NCBI GenBank assembly: GCA_025765615.1 | Contig: JAIVFJ010000128.1 | Span: forward strand, 62,001 to 126,000 | From: Zopfochytrium polystomum | Lineage: Eukaryota > Chytridiomycota > Chytridiomycetes > Chytridiales > Chytridiaceae | Length of the DNA stretch: 64,000 bases | Direction of reading: 5' to 3' | Shown: positions 34,101-46,003 of the stretch, one piece after another | How the letters are laid out: every line of letters begins with the position of its first letter | How positions within the stretch are numbered: the stretch's first letter is position 1 | Translations under genes and position numbers: made by a program | Notes under the pieces: model-generated | Databases searched by the model: none | Seen by the model: only the letters and a program-made list of their open reading frames with translations | Told to the model about the DNA's origin: nothing

Positions 34101-34718
34101 ACCAGTGTCATCCTCGTCAAAGAGCGACCTCCGAATGTGGCTCGACGGCAGCGGCACGGGCGGAGGCCGTCGGCTTGCGGCCGAGAAATTCGACACCGAG
34201 GAGCGGATTGACGGGGAAGACTGGCCGCGCCGGTCGCGGCTCTGGTGGGCAAAGTGTTCCGGGTACGCAGCAACCATCGTTTGCTCAGCAATGCTTTTCC
34301 CAGGTTCGTTCCCGGACCGCGAAAGCTCGTGCGACGTGCGCGCTGTCGGCGTGACGCATAGAGACGGGCTGGTTTTGGTGCTTGATCCTTTGTTCGAAGA
34401 CAGCTTTGACTTTGCGGCGGCGACCCATGATGCAAGCGAGTGGCTCGACGCGGCGTTCGGTGTACTAGAGTGCTTCCCGAGATCGTTGTTGGCACTCAGG
34501 TCGGTGTGTGGACGCATGTCACCATGGGGCGTTTCTGCAAAGTGAAGAGGGTTGATTCGACTGCTCTCGTTGCGAGTTTGCGAAGGTTGCTGGTACGGGT
34601 CAAGATGTTGTGGCGGGGAATGCGGTTCATGTAGCTGCCGGTGCTGGTAGCCCCAATTTCGCGTGCCACTACCACAACTGCGAATGGCCCCATCGTTGTG
34701 TCCGCGGGTTTGATACAT
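31167..34718 (-). CDS. PH-domain protein with long coiled coils (one frame break)
   Basis: Five exons on the minus strand: 34718-33909, 33829-33734, 33663-33546, 33493-32141 and 32084-31167; about 1097 aa. The first 270 residues are Ser/Pro/Arg-rich and disordered. A pleckstrin homology domain follows at about 300-400: strand 1 is K-E-G-W-L-W-F-R, then W-T-K-F-F-V-I, G-I-L-H-L-Y, V-Q-I-I-D-L-Q-D-C-T-A-A, F-E-F-N-L-T-C, and the C-terminal helix A-A-E-C-S-A-W-V-L-A-L with the conserved Trp. The remaining 700 residues are mostly heptad-type helix rich in Glu, Ala, Leu and Ser. Such proteins tether to phosphoinositide membranes and self-associate; a specific role is unknown. Exon 3 is 118 nt between two phase-0 introns: one base too many, at about 33624 between the first PH strand and W-T-K-F-F. 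I read it as an indel. The first frame change, near 33870, is explained by a 79-nt intron with branch motif TACTGAT. Confidence 0.7.
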
Positions 34719-35171
34719 TTTCCTTGAAATTGTCCGCTTACTGCAACACTTCACTTCTCCTCAAGCCTCAAGATATTAATAAGAACGGCTTACCCCTGAG
34801 GACACAATAAAGCAAAGAAAGAAATTAAGATGGTAAAGGTCCCCGTCGCAACTCCCTCCCTCCCTGTAAACGCAGGATGAAATCAACTCCAAGTTGAGGG
34901 TGCGCACGAGGATGGGCTATAGAGAACTGCTGCGCGTTCCGCATACTCCCACACGATCATTTCATCCTTCTTGCAACCCCGGCGATGAGCAGAGTTTTCA
35001 AACTTTTTGCATACTCACAGGCAGGACTGTTTCAGAGACAAGAGCATTCTTGTTATGTTGCCATCGAAAGTCGTCGCGAAGGACGAAAGTATCTTAAAAT
35101 TGCTTTTAAGCGATTCCAATTAACGGGTATGTAGGAAAGATGCAACTCGAGAAAAGACGAAGTTCCAGCTC
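34719..35171. other. Intergenic, no gene seen
   Basis: Spacer between the start of the PH-domain gene and the 3' end of the spermidine synthase gene (both minus). It should hold the PH-gene promoter. No TATA box or ORF with motifs is seen. Confidence 0.5.
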
Positions 35172-36635
<1,464 letters not shown>

Positions 36636-37674
36636 ATGGACCAAGAGGTCAGGCTGTTCGGCGGACCAGCACAGGCTTCAATGTCGGCTGCTGCTGCTGC
36701 TGCGGAACGAGAGCGTTACGAGAACATGGCCGAGATCTTTTCCATACTTATCGTAACGGACGCACTCGAAAAGGCTTACATCCGGGATGCCGTTCCGCCG
36801 AACGAGTAAGTTCCCGCGAAGCGTGCGCCTGAGTCTAGGAGAGAATTCGTGCGGGCGGAGCAGAGTCAGACAGAGATTTGGGCCAATCTTCGATCTTCAA
36901 GGTACACACCTGCGTGCACGAAGTTGATTGCTCAATTCAAGGCCGCTCGTGATTTGGGCACAGTTTCTGATATTGAAGCGTTCATGAAGGAATACAAGGT
37001 GAGCTGTGTCCCGCTGGGTCGATCCGATGGCACAGCCATTCTCTGCATTTCCCTCATCGCCTCCCTCCCCCAAAGCTTTCGTGCCCTGCCGCCATAAAGC
37101 GCCTTCTTGAAATTGGAGTTCCCGCAACGGTTGAGCATGCGATTGCGGAGACTGGAACGCAGAAGCAGCACGTCAAAACAGTCGCCGACATAACAACGGT
37201 AATGTGTAGATTCAGTGGTTCAATCTTCCTCACCTTGATGAGTTTCGAAAAGGCCTTCATCACACTCATGGACTCGATCAAGCTCAATATGGTGGCAATG
37301 GACCAACTTCACCCGCTGCTCAGCGAGATTATACAGCTTTTGAACAAAGTCCCCAGCCTCCCAGCCGATTTTGAAGAGCATAAGACAAAGTTAAAGAACT
37401 GGTTCGTCGAAAGCCTGATCCAGCTTCTTCCTACCCTAACAACTTTGCTACTTCAAGGCTGATCACGCTACATAAGATGAAGTAATCATGCTTCTCGATC
37501 AGGCTCAACTACTAACACTACTCGCCAGAGCATCGGACGGCCTCACGGACGACCAATCCCGGCAGTTGCTGTTTGAACTGGAAAGGTGATTTAATTGCCT
37601 GAAAACCGGTGATTGATCTGACGGTGTCAACTAAAAGCGCGAATCAAGCATTCCACAATGCTCTTGGAAATTGA
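36636..37674 (+). CDS. VPS28: VPS28, ESCRT-I subunit
   Basis: VPS28 joins TSG101/Vps23 and Vps37 in ESCRT-I and links it to ESCRT-II during multivesicular-body sorting at endosomes. Seven exons: 36636-36805, 36902-36998, 37076-37198, 37253-37401, 37458-37481, 37529-37585 and 37638-37674; 657 nt, 218 aa, normal for the family. The N-terminal core region includes R-E-R-Y-E-N-M-A-E-I-F, A-L-E-K-A-Y-I-R-D and Y-T-P-A-C-T-K-L-I-A-Q-F; then F-M-K-E-Y-K and C-P-A-A-I-K-R-L. The C-terminal four-helix domain has F-I-T-L-M-D-S-I-K-L-N, D-Q-L-H-P-L-L-S-E-I and L-I-T-L-H-K-M-K-A-S-D, ending in a helix with A-F-H-N-A-L. Exon 5 is only 24 nt. The donor of exon 4 is GTTCGT. Phases agree across all seven exons. 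Confidence 0.93.
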
Positions 37675-37816
37675 TGTTTGCATCGGTTGTGACGGAGGCG
37701 TTTGGCAATACAGAAACAAGTTATACCATTTGTGGAAGAGCCTTCAGTTGTGTGTGGCCCAGATATTTTTTTTTTTTTTTATCATTTGGGCTGGTGGTCG
37801 CTAAAACCCATTAACA

Positions 37817-38460
37817 ATGTCCATCAACAGCGCCGTCTTCGTTCCTGGAACGTTGAATCTCGTCACTGTCGACAATGAGCAGATCGTCTACCAGCAGAAG
37901 TTCGTTTCCATGGAGTTTACGTCGGGCGGCGGGTATCCGGGCCACGGGCTCTCGCTGTATTCGGCTAATGGGACTATTTGCTTGAGTTGGTGTTCCGTAA
38001 TTTTGCTGCGTGGCCATCTAATCGGTGCTGTCCGTCCTCCCAGCGAATCGGAGAGTCGTCTACGTACCAGAGCCAGCCCAAATGAACATGGCCTCTCTAT
38101 CTGTTCCGTTGCCTAATCTTCAAGGTGAGGCGTCTCTCCATCATCGTTGCATTGAGCCAGCAATTCGAAGGGGGCACCGTCGTTCAACCATGGTTTTCGG
38201 CCAATCGCTATGATGCCTCGTGCATCCCGGTATGTGCAGCCCGTTTTCATCACCCGTTACGCCAATTAATATATTTTATCTACTGTGCTGTAATGATCCT
38301 GCTGTAGGTTCCCAATGGCGGGCTGCATTCCGTTGGAAAGATCAAGTGGACCTTTAAGGAGGGGGGTGCGTTCGATTTCTCGACACACTTTGGGCGGTTA
38401 CGGGAGCGTCTTGAAGAAGACGAAGGGAAGGCTGAAGAGCTTCCCGCGTACATGGGTTGA
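37817..38460 (+). CDS. WBP2: WBP2-like protein (GRAM domain)
   Basis: WW-domain-binding protein 2 family; in animals it has a GRAM/PH-like fold and acts as a transcriptional co-factor, in fungi its role is little known. Four exons: 37817-37985, 38044-38124, 38171-38229 and 38308-38460; 462 nt, 153 aa. Motifs: G-T-I-C-L-T-N-R-R-V-V-Y-V-P (GRAM strand pair, spliced at the T codon), S-L-S-V-P-L-P-N-L, V-Q-P-W-F-S-A-N-R-Y, P-N-G-G-L and W-T-F-K-E-G-G-A-F-D-F, all in family order. No PPxY motif is present: the protein ends L-P-A-Y-M-G, so WW-domain binding as in the animal protein is doubtful. Intron 2 is 46 nt and uses the acceptor cgaag; the nearer-looking acceptor ccag does not keep the frame. 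Exon 1 uses a GTTGGT donor. Confidence 0.8.
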
Positions 38461-39296
38461 GTGTTGTTCGGAGTGTTTGGGCAGTTAAAGATACCATGAT
38501 CAAAGCAAGTTAGTTTTCAGTGACAGAAAATAGCGGGAGGGTGTGCCCAAGCCTGAATGGCAACCTTCTAACATTGACCAAACCACCATGATGACCGCAA
38601 TAATGCTAGCCGCTCGATCCACTCCAAACCCCGAGGCGCTGACCTGCAACCCCCGTGCCTGCGGCTGATGATGCTGCTGCTGCCGCCGCGACAAGCAAGC
38701 ACCCTCCGCGTGGCCCCCGAACTTCTCGACGCTCTTTGCACCTTCCGCCACTCTCGCTTCCCGCCCACATGCACAACCCTGGTTCGGTTTTCAGGATCCC
38801 ACCTGGACGACGAGGACGACCTGATTGCGCCTTGCCTGTACGGCGACTAGTCGCAGCCAGGGCGCGACGTCCAGCACGACGACCCCCGCATGGATCGGTC
38901 GCTCCCGCCCCAGCAGCTGCCCGCTTCCGCCCCGCTCCCGCACCGTCGTCGTCGGTGAGGCACCAATGCATCCGGCCAGCACCAGCCAGCACCGCCCTGG
39001 ATAAACGCGAGGTCGTGCCGCAGTGCGTCTCGGGCGTGCTGCGCACCCTTGCGACCACCCCCGAGTTCCGACGGGGCGTTCTCTATAAACCGAATTCGTG
39101 AAACGCCGCTTGCTATTGGATAGGGCTCACCAGTCGCCAAGTGATCGAAGTGGTACCTTTTGCGGTTGGAAATACAGCCAATCGCTGCTGGCACCACAAT
39201 CATCACTATCGTTAACCAAGTTTCTCGGATTAACGAGAAGCAAGTGTTGTGGAGAAATCCGCGGAATCAGTTCAAGCAGTAGAGAGCTTTACCTCA
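38461..39296. other. GC-rich flank before the repeat region, possible gene remnant
   Basis: A GC-rich open frame (38655-39101 +) ends with a fragment V-S-G-V-L-R-T-L-A-T-T-P-E-F-R-R-G-V-L, faintly like the start of a ubiquitin-specific protease core, but no Cys box is present and no consistent exon chain could be built. It may be a host gene truncated by the repeats that begin at about 39297. No firm call. Confidence 0.25.
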
Positions 39297-39890
39297 GGTG
39301 GTTGATACTTTTCACCAATTCCAGTTTAACTTCTTCCAATTCTGATTGCTGAAGTTGAATGCTGACTGAATGGAGGAAGTTGTTGTTTTCTGGAGTGACT
39401 CTGCTGTGGGGAATGGTTGATACTTTGTCTGACTTTGTTGAGACTGCAGAAAACTGAACCCAATTCCAATTTCACCTGTTCAACTGGGCTGTGCAATTTC
39501 CTGCAATGTGGGACCTGGTGTAGTGTTTTAGTATGTCTGTGTAGAAAAGCCGAAGCGGTCAATATGTGTGAGTTGAGGTCCCTAGCCAGGGTCTAGTAAA
39601 CCCAGCAATAATAGGGTATACCATAGTTTGAATCCTGAGTCCAGATTCATTTCTAAAATAGATAGAGCGTTTTCCCAAGCCAACAACCTGGCACCAAGAA
39701 GACCATGCCAAGTTGGTGCCAATCCATGCTGACACCACTTTACAACTCTATGCTGATGATCATCTTTCACTTATTCCAAGCATCCTCCATCCAATTGGCA
39801 ATACAGTCCTAATGATCATCTTTCACTTATCCCTAGCATCCTCCCTCCTAAGTGGATGAAAGAAATGACAGCTGCTGATTGTTGAAGGTA
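39297..39890. repeat. Degenerate copy of the array interior
   Basis: ggttgatacttttcaccaat at 39300 matches 43440 and 48922. The match runs about 180 bp, then jumps from the equivalent of about 49108 to about 49955 (an 850-bp deletion) and continues to the tgatcatctttcacttatcc motif at 39810. Its TATA motif has decayed (tagaaaag). It is the most diverged copy in the window. Confidence 0.7.
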
Positions 39891-39954
39891 GTGAACTACT
39901 CTGGTGGACTACTCTCTTGTGACGGTGAAGCTGAGGTGGGAGACTGTTGTACAA

Positions 39955-40990
39955 TGTGTGCTATTTGGCTTTATACAAAATTGTGACAAAGACCAGGTGA
40001 CAAAAAATGCACCAAATCCTCATCACAGTTGGTGCTCCCATGCACCACAGTGTGAGGTGTTGCTCATGCACACTGCTTACTGCAAAAACCCAAAATCTAA
40101 CACTTCCCCCTAAGTTGTGGGCAGGAGCAAAAGGGCCAGCACAGAGGAAAACCTTACGCCATAATCAACGTAAGGAAACCAGACACTGGTTTAGGAAAAG
40201 CAATAAACAGGTATGACTGGCCACCAGGTCGCAGAACAATAAGAAAAGAATGCCCATAAGAAACACTTGGATGGAGAGAGGAGAAACTTGACTGCAGGAA
40301 TATAAGTATAAGAAGCTATGCAGAAGAAGAAGGACAAGAAAGAGAAAGGAGAAAGAGCATGCAATACAAATAAAGCAAGGGAACAGAAACTAAGCCACAC
40401 GACAAAGACCAATATGACCACCAAGATGATAAGAGCCTAAAGCAGCTGGTAATGATATTGTAAGATAATCAACTGGTTGCTCGCCACCAGGAATCCATTC
40501 CAGTCGAATCACTTGTTGATCAACTAGTTCCTGGATATAGTGATACTTAACCAGAATATGTTTTGACCTATTAGTGTAGAGATCATTTGAGCTCAAATTG
40601 ATAATGCCTTGGTTGTCAGTATAGATGGGAATAGGAGTCGGGGACGGGAGCATAAGTGCTGTGTGTTGTTGTGAGATGGCCTCCAGTTCTTGTCCTAGTT
40701 CTGAGACTGCAACATATTCTGCTTGCTGAGGTGAAAGCATAACTGTAGGACTGCGAGTTGATGCCCAGCTGATAGCTGTATTTCCAAACAAGACGAAGTA
40801 GCCAAGTTGTGATTTCCCATCAGCATGAGCTCCATGAGCAGCATCTGAGTAGCTGAAAATTCCAGACCCAGTGTTGGAATAAAACAAACCATACTCACGT
40901 GTACCATTGATGTACTGAAGGACTTGAAAGATTTCGTTGGGCTGGGTTGTCTATGGGTTGTGCTGCTGTGGAGATGGAGGTAGCACACTA
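39955..40990 (-). pseudogene. Ty1/copia pol remnant A (RNase H)
   Basis: The minus-strand frame at 40887-40390 (with 40988-40695 overlapping) encodes the copia-type RNase H end of pol: Y-S-D-A-A-H-G, a G-K-S-Q-L-G-Y segment, A-I-S-W-A-S and L-S-P-Q-Q-A-E-Y-V-A-V-S-E, then I-Y-T-D-N-Q-G, S-K-H-I-L-V-K-Y-H-Y-I and I-P-G-G-E-Q-P-V-D-Y. This is the family's usual final order. The catalytic RT is missing and frames shift at about 40890. Downstream sequence (lower coordinates) matches the same place behind remnant B at an offset of about 1060 bp. Confidence 0.8.
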
Positions 40991-41449
40991 CTGAAGGTGG
41001 TGGTGGTGGGAGGTTGATCTTGGCTTCTGTCAGTCTTGTGTTTGTCTTTATACAAAACTGTTACAAGGACCATCACTTGCAAATTGTTGCAAGTCACCCT
41101 TGCAGAGCAGTATCAGGTCAAAGCTCCTGCACACTGCTTACACCAAAAGACCCAAAACTAACACTCCCCCTAAGCTGTGGGCAGGAGCAAAGGCTGGCAC
41201 GGAGGAAAACCATAAGCCATAGTCAACTTAAGGAAACCGTACACCGGAGAAAGAAGAATCACAAACAGGTATGACTGGCCATCGGATGGCAGAACAGAAA
41301 GGACAGACCACACTAACAAAAATGGATGGGGGCACATATTGAACTTCAGAGGTAAAAGAAATGAGTCAAAGTAATGAAAAGGAACAAAGAAGAAAACAAC
41401 TTCACAGATAGAAAAAATGTATCAGAGGAAAGAGAAGAAACAAAGGCCA

Positions 41450-42770
41450 ATGCAACTCAAATGGTATTCACTGAGAGCAGCTGAGAGAGATTTCGTCATA
41501 TAGTCCGCAGGTTGTTCTCCTCCAGCAATCCACTCAAGCTGTACTACTTTTTGTTCCATGAGTTCTCGAATATAATGATACTTTACCATGTCATGCTTTG
41601 ACGATTGGTGTAAAGATCATTTGAACTGAGGTTGATCACACTGCTGTTGTCAGTGTAGATGACAAGAGGAGTGGGAGACGTAAGTTGAAGTGCTGAGTAG
41701 AGTTGGGATAGTGCCTTAAGTTCTCGTCCCAGTTCAGACACAGCTACATATTCAGCTTCCTGCGGTGACAGCATGACAGTGCTTCTCCAAACAGATGTCC
41801 AACTAATTGCTGTTCCTCCAAATAAAACATAGTAGCCAGGCTGTGATTTCCCATCTGAGTGGACACCATGGGCAGCGACGGAGTAACCGGCTATATCTGT
41901 GCAGTTGCGAGAATAGAATAAACCATACTCACTAGTACTGTTGAGATATTTGAGAACCTGAATGAGGATCTTCATGGGTTGCTTGCTAGGGTCCTTGCTG
42001 AAGGCACCAAGGTACGAAACTGCTGGGGCAAGGCCGCGTGTGTGTTGCAAGGTAGTTGATGCGACCAAGGATTGCCTGGTACAGTCTCTGGTCTGGAGCT
42101 GCTTGGTCAATCCCACGTGGCTGAAGATTGAGACTACTGGGAAGGGCAGTTACTGCAGTGCGGTTGTTGATAATGTTGGCATGGCGTTGAAGTAAATCCT
42201 TGATATAGGCTTTCTGGTGCAAGAAGATTCCGTTGTGGCGGTGTTCCAGTTGCATATTGAGGATGGTTTCATTGTTAGCTTGCGGTGTGCATGATGAGTC
42301 AATCTGACAAAAGAGGATGCAGTAGTCCCAGAAGATTGCATGACTTTCCTGACAACTGTTTGATTTAGGTGGCTGTTCAACTCCAGCAGTCAGTGCAGTG
42401 GTAATGAACTGCTCAATGCGGATTGGCACATAAAATACGCTGTTGAGGTACGTGTTGCTGATATCAACTGTGTCAGTGACCCAGTTGATTCAGGCAGCCA
42501 TTTCTGTGAGTTAATAAGGACTATTGATTTGGACAAGAGTTGAGTGAGTATTCTGAATATAAATGCAATGACACTAAGTGGGCCCTTAGCCATGAGCTGT
42601 TGCATAGAAGCACTCAATGCTGCTGTCTACACAAAGTTTGACCTTGTAGGCCCATTTGTTCCAGGTTTTGTTGACATTCGTGGGTTGTTCAATAACTTCA
42701 AAAGCTGCTGCACATATACAAGGGTTTTGGGTGTGCTTGTCAAACAGAGTTGGCCTGAATGCGTACACTT
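41450..42770 (-). pseudogene. Ty1/copia pol remnant B (RT and RNase H)
   Basis: Minus-strand frames carry, in order: a decayed RVT_2 start (K-W-A-Y-K-V-K), part of reverse transcriptase (I-F-L-H-Q-K-A-Y-I-K-D-L-L, A-L-P-S-S-L, L-Y-Q-A-I-L-G-R-I-N-Y-L), then RNase H (A-A-H-G-V-H-S-D-G-K-S-Q-P-G-Y, L-S-P-Q-E-A-E-Y-V-A-V-S-E, I-Y-T-D-N-S-S) and I-A-G-G-E-Q-P-A-D-Y. Frame breaks lie near 42030 (RT to RNase H), near 41595 (a one-base loss after T-N-R) and near 42420. No gag, protease or integrase is adjacent and no flanking LTR pair is seen, so the element is dead. It is more complete than remnant A. Confidence 0.82.
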
Positions 42771-42952
42771 TGCAGAGTTGTCAGATGGCGCCGACAGCTG
42801 GTGCGGTTCTGATGGAATTTCGCCTGAAGGTAAGAAGTTTGTGGTGGATTCCAAATTTTAAAGTGTTATGTTTGTTTTGTGGTTGTAGAGAAATAGAATC
42901 TACTTGTGATGGTTTTAACTTTAAGAAACTATTGGGAAATTTAGTTCAGATT

Positions 42953-45900
42953 TTCTAAGATACCATTCACGCAAAAGAAAGCACAAGAGAAAACTCTGCA
43001 CAGGTGAGCCTTCTGCATGATGCTGGTTTGGGCTCCCCCCAGTACCCTATGAGGCGAGGCGACCACTCCCCCATACACAGCTTGCCCTCAACACTTTCCC
43101 CCGCGTCTCGCCTGGGCACATCAGGAGAATAACTGTCTCCTGGTTGGTACTCCTTGCAGAATGGGCTCCCTGCTCAGGACTCCACCTCCTCTGACACAGG
43201 TCCCGGCCACACTAGCCTACAAGCTGGGACTTCGGTGTTCGTGGGCCTTCGGTTGATTTTACATTGCCAGTCTGCCACATCGGTCCGGCCTTCCACAGTC
43301 ATGCCTATAGTGCTCCCAGTAAGGCCCACTGGGGGTGACGTTAATTGCAGTAGCACAGAATCCAACCCGTCGTGCCGTCACCTCCAACACCAGAGCTGTA
43401 CACTGTTATCCGATTCACTTTCGCTGTGGATTACCATGTGGTTGATACTTTTTACCAATTCCAGTTTGACTTCTTCCAATTCTGATTGCTGAAGCTGAAT
43501 GCTGACTGAATGGTGGAAGTTGTTGTTTTGTGGAGTGATTCTTCTGTGGGGAATGGTTGATGCTTTGTCTGACTTTGTTGAGACTGCATAAAACTGAAAG
43601 CAATTCCAATTCAACTTGTTTAACAGGCAAACTTCAGGTTCAAAGATGGTTCAAGGTTACTGGTGAATGGAGCAAAGTTGTTTCTGAAGCTAATCTGCAG
43701 TAATGAATAGTTAAAGGTTTTCCTGAATTTTGCTGAGACTGCTGCATATTGAATAGTTTGATGATGTTGTGATTGTGACTGTTTGACTGTGAGGTGGTTG
43801 ATTTTTGTTTTTGTTGGTCTTGAGCGTGTAAACAGTCTACTCTGAGTGAGTGAGTGGAAGGAGTGAATGAAGTGGAGATGTGTGTTTGTGGGTGGTCCTT
43901 CTCCCCAACTTGGAGAGAAAAGAGAAAAAACTCTGTTATGAATTATTGATACATGATGATGATATACACGCTGTAATAGTTGCAAGGCAAGTGTGACCGG
44001 CACAGGGTAAAAACCTCTCCTATATTATCTGCTTGAGCAGAAGGAGGAGGAAAACTGTTGACACTGGGTTTCCGTTCCACTTAATACTCGGAGTATTTGT
44101 CATCAGCGCAAGCAGCGCCCAGGTCTGCATTGGCGGTGTCTCGCTCTCCCATGGGCATCATGAGAACGATAACTGACAGTAACAATAGGTTCGGGTCCGT
44201 CTTGTACCTCTTGCTGCTAACCAGTCAGTTCCGCCTAAAAGAGCGGAGAATAAAGATAGAGACAAAGTTAGTGGTAGTAAGCATTAGTGAGAGTTAGTAC
44301 ATCCAGTTGTTTGAGTTTGATTGTTTGATGATGATTTGCCTTTAGTCTCCAAGTGATGTTGTGGAATTAATGCTAGTAGAAGAGTGTTAGTGCAAGCAAA
44401 GGGAACAATGACTTAGACTGACGTATTCTACTCTGCCTCGTTAAAGAATCAGCAGAATGTTTTTGTCAAGTCTAACATCCAAGCCAAAACCACTAAGTTC
44501 TGGTCAGATTACAAAAGTTGAGGGCAATCTCTGAAAATCCAAATCCTAGTTATGCCGCATGAATGAATGAGGCATTCAAAGAACATAGCTGTTCTGGAGT
44601 GACTCTATTAAGAGCAGTTTGAAATCTAGAGTCAGTTAGATTTGGTTCAGCAAAGGAAGAATCTTAGATGAAAATGGAACTTCAGTAATCTTGCAAGGTT
44701 GAGCTTGTTTATAGTTTGCTCTGAAAAAGTGTAAGTGTTGAGTGTCCAATAAAGATAAACGTTGATACTCCTCAGAATGAGCCAAAAGTTATTTCAAGGA
44801 ACATTGTGTTTGTCACAGAAGTTGGTTAGGATAATTCATCAGGGTCAAGGTGAGGATTCAGGTATGGCTGTGGAATTTCCTGTGATGTGGGACCTGGTGT
44901 AGTGTGTTAGTATGTCTGTGTATAAAAGCTGAAGCAGTCAATATGTGTGAGTTGAGGTCCCTAGCCAGGGTCAAGTAAGCCCAGCAATAAAACGGTATTC
45001 CATAGTTCGAATCCTGAGTCCAGATTCATTTGGCTAAAATAGATAGAGCGTTTTCCAAGCCAGCAGCCTGGCACCAAGAAGACTATGCCAAGTTGATGCC
45101 AATCCATGCTGAGTTTGCAATTCTGTGCTGATGATCATTGTTCACTTATTCCAAGCATCCTCCATCCAATTGGCAATACAGTGCTGATGATCATCTTTCA
45201 CTTATCCCCAGCATCCTCCTCCCTATGTGGAAGATGATGTTTGATATTGCACTCGCAAAGTGGTTAGAGGATTGTTAAACTACTACTCTACCAGTCCTGG
45301 TTCTATCAATGAATGGACAGCAAATTGTCTTTGGCTGAAGTTATGTGAGCAAAGATAAAGAAAGGCTTAGCCTGATGTAACAGAGGCCAAAGTCATGAGG
45401 AAATTGCACAAGGTTGCCATGGTTGTGAGAGTTGGCACTTGCATAACTATTGGTCATCCCAATCACAAATATGTTTGATAGTGAGAGTTGCAGTGTGGTT
45501 GAAAACACTCTGATCTCAAATGGTGACCATGTCAAAGATAATTGCATCAGGGAATCCAGAAATTGAACCACTGACTCCATGGGTCGATAGGCGAGGAAAA
45601 CACCATATCATTAAATCCTAATTTGTTATGCCCTGTTAAAAATGAGTAAGTATCATTTAAAAGGCACAGGGGCAGTTGTTAGAGGTGCAGGTCTCCAAAA
45701 ACTGAAATGCCTGTGTTGATGTTCATGAATGATGAATCATTACTGACAGGAGACTGCATGGCTGAATGTTGAGAGGGTAAAGGCAGTTACTTTGATGCAT
45801 ACCAAAAGAGAAGAGCAAAACACTTAGCAGATTGATTATTAGTTGATGGAGCAAGTTGGTTTTTGAGGACCTCTGCTGTTTGTTCTTCAATTGATATGAA

Positions 45901-46003
45901 GCAGCAGATAATCAGGATAGTAACAGTTGGTGTGGTGATTTCTGGTGCAGTAGTAGTTGAGCCTTTGTCACTTTGATTGGCCAGCTTGAAGTCGCTACCT
46001 AGA
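42953..46003. repeat. Older array copy ('copy 0'), interior only
   Basis: It aligns with unit 1 from ttttctaagatacca (42952; 48434 in unit 1) through ccagct near 45980 (51065 in unit 1) with about 5-10% differences and several indels. It differs from the younger units in three ways: it carries a solo LTR (43827-44240), it lacks the 65-bp LTR fragment found at 50349, and it joins directly to the gag leader near 45990, omitting the interior tail and right arm (about 1.9 kb). Left of 42953 there is no ORF2. Confidence 0.75.
43827..44240. mobile_element. Solo LTR, 414 bp, with perfect 5-bp target duplication
   Basis: It starts TGTAAACAGTC and ends CCGCCTAAAA, and matches the solo LTR at 14434-14845. 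The flanks are gagcg at 43822-43826 and gagcg at 44241-44245. Uninterrupted versions of the same locus lie at about 49320, 56304 and 63288 (ggtctatagtggagaataaa), so the insertion site is confirmed by empty paralogues. The terminal A instead of C at the fourth last-but-one base is a point change. Confidence 0.88.

Noticed and set aside
38125..38170. WBP2 exon 2/3 junction at first seemed out of phase
   Set aside because: Using the acceptor cgaag at 38170 keeps the frame and the family motif, so no indel is needed.
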